Shown here: positions 4,488 through 9,380 of the stretch, piece after piece | Position numbering within the stretch: position 1 is the stretch's first letter | Layout: every line of letters begins with the position of its first letter | Assembly (NCBI GenBank): GCA_002381185.1 | Contig: DFOA01000048.1 | Coordinates: 1-9,380 of the forward strand | Source of the DNA: Firmicutes bacterium UBA3553 | GTDB taxonomy: Bacteria > Bacillota > Clostridia > Tissierellales > Sedimentibacteraceae | DNA length: 9,380 bases | Direction of reading: 5' to 3' | Made by a program: the position numbers and the translations under genes | The notes under the pieces: generated by a model | What the model saw: the letters and a program-made list of their open reading frames with translations, nothing else | The model's database searches: none | What the model was told of the DNA's origin: nothing

Positions 4488-6365
4488 ATGAATAAATCAC
4501 TGCTGAAAGAAATAAATTCTTTAATAAAAGATTTAGATAAGTATGATTATATATTAAGAGTGAAGTATGTAATCTATGTAGTGTCTAAAATTCTGTATGA
4601 TTGTAAAACATACGGGGTAGATATCCTGGATAAAAGTTTTAAATTTTATAAAGCCACCCCCAATTTTAAGCTGTCTGTTACGAATATATTTTTTGAACAT
4701 AAAAATTTTAGTATCAATGATGCCAAAGCCGAAGAAAAAGTATTCAATTTAATATCTGCCCACAAACAGATTTTAAATTTAGAGAACTTCCGTCCGGCAG
4801 AGCTTTATGAGAAATTGCTTACCTCCAGGGAAAAGAAAAGTTTGGGACAAGTATATACTCCCCTTAACATTATACATAAAATGCTTTCTCAATTGTTTGA
4901 AATCAAGACAATCGGCAAAGACACCAAGATTCTTGACCCTTCCTGCGGCGGCGGATACTTTTTGATTGAAGCTTTTAAAAAAATCAGGAATCACTTAAGG
5001 GATGTCGACGACAGATACATCATTGAAAACATGCTTTACGGAATTGATATAGATGATTTTTCTATATTTCTCACTAAAGCAGGACTTCTTTTTGCAGGCA
5101 GCTGTTCTGATGTTAATTTTAATGTGTTCGGTCTTGATTATCTGACAGATTCATTTAATTTAGGCAAATTTGACATAGTCGTAGGCAACCCGCCCTATGT
5201 GGGGCACAAGAATTCATCTACAGAATACAAAAAAGCATTGTATGAAAAATATTCAGATGTATTTTATGACAAGGCCGACATATCCTACTGCTTTTTTAAA
5301 AAAAGCAAAGATGTTCTTAAACAGGACGGCATAATATCCTTCATAACATCCAGGTATTTTATGGAAGCTCTTTACGCTGACAGAATGAGATCATATATAA
5401 AAAATAATTTTAATATAATTTCTCTTTTTGATTTCAGCGGAAATAAGGTATTTAAGGATGCCATGGTGAGCCCCGCCCTGATAACGTTGTCAAATATTGG
5501 CAGGAACAAAGACGGCTTTTCTTACGTCAAATATAATGAGGACAATACTACAGAAAAATTTATTTATAAGCAGGACAAGCTAAAAGATGCAGGATGGACT
5601 ATTTTAAGAGATGAGGATGAACAGCTGTTTAACCGCATTGATTCAATTTCCAACATATGCATACAAGATATCTGCACAATTAAGCAGGGAATTATAACAG
5701 GGCTGGACAAGGCTTTCATCGTTGATGAAAAAATAATCGAAAAATATGATATTGAAAATAATTTGCTCAAAAAATGGATTAAAAACAGCAACATATCGAA
5801 ATCAGACATTAAATATAATAACTTATACTTACTATATACAAATATAATAGACTGTGAACAAAACTATCCCAACGCCATTAAATACCTTTCTGCATATAAA
5901 AGCAAGCTTCAAAACCGAAGAGAATGCATAAAGGGCTACAGAAAATGGTATGAGCTTCAATGGGGTCGAATTCAATCTGATTTTGAAAATCCAAAAATAG
6001 TTTTTCCGTTTAAAGCCAGCGGCAATAATTTTTATTATGATGAAAAAGAATACTTCTGCAGTGCAGATGTATATCTTATGAATAACTTCAGCGGGAAAAT
6101 GACCTTGAACTATTTTCTGTCATACTTAAATTCTGACATCTTTGAATTTTATTTTAAGTGTCATGCGAAAAAAGTCGGAAACAATATATATGAGTATTAT
6201 CCCAATAAATTAAGCAATGTTAAAATATTTTTACCTCAGGAAAACACGCAGCAAAATATATCTGATTTAGGAAAAATTAGTATTGAAATATTCCTAAAAA
6301 AGGTGTTTAATATAACCGAAGAGGAGGTAAATAATATTATATACAAATATGTTAATAAAGGGTGA
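4488..6365 (+). CDS. CamA-like orphan N6-adenine DNA methyltransferase (Eco57I type)
   Basis: A 625-residue S-adenosylmethionine-dependent DNA adenine methyltransferase. Visible motifs, in order: motif X region LGQVYTPLNII (119-129), SAM-binding motif I ILDPSCGGGYFL (148-159), motif II YGIDIDD (184-190), catalytic motif IV NPPY (234-237), then a TaqI/Eco57I-type target-recognition region at about 395-580 with QGIITGLDKAF, NRREC, RKWYELQWGR and NIYEYYPNK. From about residue 115 to 600 it closely resembles my memory of CamA (CD2758) of C. difficile, which methylates CAAAAA and promotes sporulation. Residues 1 to about 95 are an extra helical N-terminal region not in CamA. No nuclease motif and no restriction gene is present, so it is called orphan within this window. 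The start follows GAGGT. It is the first gene of an operon with the SLH gene. Target specificity is inferred only. Confidence 0.92.
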   Translation: MNKSLLKEINSLIKDLDKYDYILRVKYVIYVVSKILYDCKTYGVDILDKSFKFYKATPNFKLSVTNIFFEHKNFSINDAKAEEKVFNLISAHKQILNLENFRPAELYEKLLTSREKKSLGQVYTPLNIIHKMLSQLFEIKTIGKDTKILDPSCGGGYFLIEAFKKIRNHLRDVDDRYIIENMLYGIDIDDFSIFLTKAGLLFAGSCSDVNFNVFGLDYLTDSFNLGKFDIVVGNPPYVGHKNSSTEYKKALYEKYSDVFYDKADISYCFFKKSKDVLKQDGIISFITSRYFMEALYADRMRSYIKNNFNIISLFDFSGNKVFKDAMVSPALITLSNIGRNKDGFSYVKYNEDNTTEKFIYKQDKLKDAGWTILRDEDEQLFNRIDSISNICIQDICTIKQGIITGLDKAFIVDEKIIEKYDIENNLLKKWIKNSNISKSDIKYNNLYLLYTNIIDCEQNYPNAIKYLSAYKSKLQNRRECIKGYRKWYELQWGRIQSDFENPKIVFPFKASGNNFYYDEKEYFCSADVYLMNNFSGKMTLNYFLSYLNSDIFEFYFKCHAKKVGNNIYEYYPNKLSNVKIFLPQENTQQNISDLGKISIEIFLKKVFNITEEEVNNIIYKYVNKG

Positions 6366-6374
6366 TGACGCAAA

Positions 6375-8000
6375 TTGAACAAAATTAACAAGCTATTATT
6401 ATTAATTACTATTTTTATTGTGTTGTCCATTCAGCCAGCATTGGCGAAAACTGTGTATTACGATACTTATAATCATTGGGCGGAAAGGGACATTGATTTT
6501 GCTTCAAACACATTGAAGGTTTTCAATGGATATGGAGACTTCACTTTCAAACCTGAAAACAACATTACCAGAGCCGAGTTTATAACTATCTTGGCAAAAA
6601 CAGCTTATCGACAAAATCAAATGAATGAAATTTACACAAGCAGCATGTCCTACAGCGACATGTCAAACAAACATTGGTCTTATACCTTTGTTATTTCTAT
6701 GTATGAGCATTTGAAAACAAACCAGGATTATTCTTTTGCCGATATATTTCCTGGACCGAATTTTTACCCGGACAAAATAATTACAAGGGAAGAAGCTGCT
6801 GCCTTAATAGCAGCATTCTGCAAGAATGCGATTTACGATAATAATTTGAATTTTAAAGACGTCAGCAAGACTAACAAATTTTATAACGAAATAAAAAGAC
6901 TTTACAACGCAGGTATCATTACCGGATATGAAGATTTAACTTTTAAAGGCAATACTAATATTACCCGAGCAGAATCGGCAGCATTAATAAGAAGGGTTTA
7001 TAATGATATTAAAACAAGCGATAAAAGCAAATATTTAACTAAGCTTGAATTTCTTCCAATTAAGGGCGAAGAAATGTATTCATATTTTGGTAATTATAAT
7101 TGGAACAAAGCTGACGCAACAGACAAAAAATACATTAAAGCAAAAGACACCTTGGAGTATGTATCCTTCGGAGGATATATCTTCCCTGAAGACTCGCATT
7201 TATACGATTTAAATGCTGTTGAAACAATGGCGTCGCTTCGTTCAAGCGGATACTACAATGTAGCGGGCACTAATTTTTACATGATTACTTTCGGTAATTA
7301 TTCGGACGCGGAGAAATCTCAGTTTGCCAATGAAGTACTGGCAAATACTATTGCAAGAAATGATTTAAAAGATTCAGAGCTGATGCAAATTTTTACTATG
7401 GCAAGCAAGTATGATGTTAAAGAAGACTTATACATGAGTGCATTGGAAAAGTGGGATAGCCTCACTGCCAGCGATAATGCCAAAGCAAACATATTATTTT
7501 TCAGATATGCCTTTTACATCAAAGCCAATAACAAAGAAATGCTTAAAACCCTTGTTTATGATGATCTGAAAAAAGCAAATAACATACCTTCTCTATTAGA
7601 CATTAACTGGGGTTTGACAGTAGGTTCAGAAATAATCGATTTTAGAAATTATACATTTGGCAGCTACAGTTTTTCACTTTATAAAGACACGACACTTTAC
7701 AGATACACCTTGAGTCCGGCAATTTCTATTAATTACAATTCTAAGGTTGTGGAACTGGTAAATCTGCTTATGATTGAAAAGAGCGTTAAGCCATCAAATG
7801 AAGGCTTGGCAAACTATGAAAGCATTTTTCACAAATATTCTTTGAACAGATTGTATGTATTAAACTTCATCGGTGAAAAAGAAAGAGCTTTTGTAGAAGG
7901 TATCAATGATTATGAAATAATTAAAACATTTAATATTTATGGAACAAACAAATCAATCATTGATGATACCTACACAGGAATTTTAAAGAAAGTAAAATAA
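6375..8000 (+). CDS. Secreted SLH-domain cell-surface protein
   Basis: A 541-residue exported protein. A signal peptide (K3/K6, hydrophobic 7-18, PALA cut after residue 24) is followed directly by three S-layer homology repeats at about 30-77, 93-148 and 160-210. Their ITRAE, ITREE and ITRAE motifs are at 65-69, 137-141 and 196-200. SLH domains bind pyruvylated secondary cell-wall polymers, so the protein is probably anchored to the wall. The remaining residues, about 220-541, are tyrosine- and asparagine-rich, mixed helical/strand, and match no family I recognise; 365-425 looks helical. The start is TTG: an in-frame TGA lies two codons upstream, and the next ATG (residue 83) would remove the signal peptide and first SLH repeat. 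The gene begins 9 nt after the methyltransferase stop, which lies within its ribosome binding site AAAGGGTGATG, so it is probably coupled to it. Confidence 0.9.
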   Translation: MNKINKLLLLITIFIVLSIQPALAKTVYYDTYNHWAERDIDFASNTLKVFNGYGDFTFKPENNITRAEFITILAKTAYRQNQMNEIYTSSMSYSDMSNKHWSYTFVISMYEHLKTNQDYSFADIFPGPNFYPDKIITREEAAALIAAFCKNAIYDNNLNFKDVSKTNKFYNEIKRLYNAGIITGYEDLTFKGNTNITRAESAALIRRVYNDIKTSDKSKYLTKLEFLPIKGEEMYSYFGNYNWNKADATDKKYIKAKDTLEYVSFGGYIFPEDSHLYDLNAVETMASLRSSGYYNVAGTNFYMITFGNYSDAEKSQFANEVLANTIARNDLKDSELMQIFTMASKYDVKEDLYMSALEKWDSLTASDNAKANILFFRYAFYIKANNKEMLKTLVYDDLKKANNIPSLLDINWGLTVGSEIIDFRNYTFGSYSFSLYKDTTLYRYTLSPAISINYNSKVVELVNLLMIEKSVKPSNEGLANYESIFHKYSLNRLYVLNFIGEKERAFVEGINDYEIIKTFNIYGTNKSIIDDTYTGILKKVK

Positions 8001-8010
8001 TACAACAGAA

Positions 8011-8065
8011 AAGGGACGATCTTGATTGAAAAATCAATCAAAGCCGTCCCTTCTCTGCTTTTGTT
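8011..8065. terminator. Strong bidirectional terminator between SLH gene and pepT
   Basis: Outer arms AAGGGACG (8011-8018) and CGTCCCTT (8045-8052) and inner arms TTGATTGA (8022-8029) and TCAATCAA (8034-8041) pair perfectly, separated by a 3x3 internal loop and closed by an AAAA loop. The + strand continues with a T-rich run (TTCTCTGCTTTTGTT). It lies 10 nt after the SLH stop and 21 nt from the end of convergent pepT, so it can serve both transcripts. Confidence 0.85.
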
Positions 8066-8073
8066 CCCTTTAT

Positions 8074-9291
8074 TTAAGCGTATAATTTAACTATTTCTAT
8101 CAGCAATTCAACTACTTTTTCCATTGACTGAACGGGGATATATTCATATCTTCCGTGATAGTTGTGTCCTCCTGTGCACAGGTTAGGGCAAGGAAGTCCC
8201 ATGTATGACAATCTTGCTCCATCAGTGCCTCCTCTGATAGGAACTATTTGAGGCTCAAGTCCTATATTTTTCATTGCTTGTTGAGCAGTTTCAATAATGT
8301 GCATGTGGGGAAGGATTTTTTCTTTCATGTTGTAATATGAATCTTTCAATTCAATTTTGACAGTTCCCTCTCCGTATTTTTCATTTAAATATTCTGCTAT
8401 TTTATTGAATCTGTCTTTTTTAGCATTGAATTTGTCAAAGCTGTGATCTCTTATTATGTAATTTAAAAGCGTTTTTTCAACATCTCCGCTCATATCATTC
8501 AAATGGCTGAAGCCCTCATAATTTTCGGTATTGTCCGGGGTTTCATGAACAGGAAGCATCCCCTGGAATTCCATTGCAATCAATATGGAATTTTTCATTT
8601 TGTTTTTTGCAGAACCGGGATGAATATTTACACCATTTATTTCAACCTTTGCGCTGGCGGCATTGAAGTTTTCGTATTCTATTTCTCCCAGCTTTCCGCC
8701 ATCCACAGTATAGGCAAAGTTCGCTCCAAATCCTTCAATATCAAACTTCTCTGCTCCGTTTCCCACTTCTTCATCAGGAGTAAATCCTATTTTAATAGTG
8801 CCGTGCTTTACAGCAGGATTGTTTATAAAAAATTCGGCCATGGACAATATTTCTGCTATTCCCGCTTTGTTGTCCGCCCCGAGCAATGTTGTTCCGTCAG
8901 TTACAATAATGTCATTTCCAATGTAATCTAAAAGGTGCTCAAACATTTCAGTCTTCATTATAATGTTTTTTTCTTCATTTAAAACAATATCCTTACCATC
9001 ATAGTTATGCACTATTCTAGGTTTAATGTCATTGCCCGGCATATCCGGCGATGTATCCATATGAGCAATAAAGCCTATTGCCGGCATATCATTATCTGTG
9101 TTAGAAGGAATTGTTCCGTATACATATCCGTGCTCATCCATGAGCACATCATTTATTCCCATGGATTTCATTTCTTCAACCAGGTATCGGGCCAAATCTT
9201 TTTGCTTTTCGCTGCTTGGTATAACTTCTAAATCCGGTACTGACTGAGTATCAAATTTAACATAATTTAAAAATCTTTCGTGTACTTTCAT
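8074..9291 (-). CDS. pepT: Peptidase T (tripeptide aminopeptidase)
   Basis: A cytoplasmic zinc metallopeptidase of family M20B that removes the N-terminal residue from tripeptides. The 405 residues match the usual PepT length (about 408 in E. coli). Metal-site and catalytic motifs are all present: AHMDTSPD (H77, D79), GADNKAG (bridging D140), PDEEVG (E174, E175), TVDGG (D197) and GGHNYHG (H376/H379). A dimerisation domain lies between about 208 and 320, and RGGTDGAR lies at 353-360. The start at 9291 is preferred to the ATG at 9345 because MKVHERFLNYVKFDTQS is the family N terminus and the upstream ATG lies at the predicted transcription start region. The ribosome binding site AAAGGA is somewhat distant (about 12 nt). 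It has its own promoter and is monocistronic as far as visible. The role is peptide utilisation. Confidence 0.95.
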   Translation of the reverse strand: MKVHERFLNYVKFDTQSVPDLEVIPSSEKQKDLARYLVEEMKSMGINDVLMDEHGYVYGTIPSNTDNDMPAIGFIAHMDTSPDMPGNDIKPRIVHNYDGKDIVLNEEKNIIMKTEMFEHLLDYIGNDIIVTDGTTLLGADNKAGIAEILSMAEFFINNPAVKHGTIKIGFTPDEEVGNGAEKFDIEGFGANFAYTVDGGKLGEIEYENFNAASAKVEINGVNIHPGSAKNKMKNSILIAMEFQGMLPVHETPDNTENYEGFSHLNDMSGDVEKTLLNYIIRDHSFDKFNAKKDRFNKIAEYLNEKYGEGTVKIELKDSYYNMKEKILPHMHIIETAQQAMKNIGLEPQIVPIRGGTDGARLSYMGLPCPNLCTGGHNYHGRYEYIPVQSMEKVVELLIEIVKLYA

Positions 9292-9327
9292 TTTAACCCA
9301 CGTTCCTTTCTTAACTATTTGATAATA

Positions 9328-9356
9328 ATTATAACACTGCTGCATTTTTATAGCAA
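9328..9356 (-). promoter_or_regulatory. Promoter of pepT
   Basis: On the - strand, TTGCTA (9356-9351, 4 of 6) is 17 nt from a perfect TATAAT (9333-9328) carrying the extended TGn motif. The predicted start near 9321 gives a leader of about 30 nt to the ATG at 9291, which excludes translation from the ATG at 9345. Confidence 0.75.
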
Positions 9357-9380
9357 TAGGATTTAGGGGGGCGGTCCTTC

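Noticed and set aside
4488..6365. Type IIG restriction-modification enzyme or BREX PglX
   Set aside because: The N-terminal region shows no PD-(D/E)XK nuclease motif, the length (625) is short for PglX (over 1100), and no BREX or other defence gene is adjacent.
8503..8931. 142-codon open frame on the + strand inside pepT
   Set aside because: It is antisense to conserved metal-binding motifs of PepT and shows no recognisable domain; a shadow frame.
9357..9380. G-rich stretch GGGGGGCGGTCC at the window end
   Set aside because: It could be one arm of a terminator or repeat, but the other arm would lie outside the window, so nothing can be supported.
1..9380. CRISPR array, tRNA/rRNA genes, insertion sequences or phage attachment sites
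   Set aside because: No regularly spaced repeats, transposase-like proteins, integrase or tRNA cloverleaf sequence were seen on either strand.

Overview
The window is AT-rich with strong AGGAGG/GGTGAT ribosome binding sites, short intergenic gaps and hairpin terminators. Together with the protein families present (DUF1659/DUF2922 small proteins, an SLH-domain surface protein, a clostridial-type HisRS, PepT, DsdA), this points to a Gram-positive amino-acid-fermenting anaerobe of the Clostridia/Tissierellia type. That placement is inferred from the families; no rRNA or other phylogenetic marker was examined.

Layout. (1) 58-1004, + strand: a promoter and two coupled genes for small membrane proteins with the nucleoside-recognition/Gate fold. 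They look like two halves of one transporter-like unit. (2) 1013-1048: a terminator shared with the convergent hisS. (3) 1047-3699, - strand: dsdA (D-serine ammonia-lyase) followed by hisS (histidyl-tRNA synthetase). An extended -10 promoter and an 18-bp perfect palindrome precede dsdA, and hisS may have an internal promoter. (4) 3700-3885: a hairpin-rich intergenic stretch with a 13-bp direct repeat. (5) 3886-4374, - strand: DUF1659 then DUF2922 small proteins. (6) 4428-8000, + strand: the most interesting part. A two-gene operon encodes an Eco57I-type N6-adenine DNA methyltransferase and a secreted SLH-domain protein. They are 9 nt apart, and the second gene starts with TTG. (7) 8011-8052: a strong bidirectional terminator. 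(8) 8074-9291, - strand: pepT with a clear extended -10 promoter.

The methyltransferase has no restriction endonuclease beside it. In its catalytic and target-recognition regions it closely resembles, as far as I recall the sequence, CamA of Clostridioides difficile, the orphan methyltransferase that modifies CAAAAA and affects sporulation. It differs by an extra N-terminal region of roughly 90-100 residues and by its tight linkage to a cell-surface protein gene. The rest of the window is ordinary housekeeping and peptide or amino-acid metabolism: PepT releases amino acids from tripeptides, DsdA deaminates D-serine to pyruvate, and HisRS charges tRNA-His.
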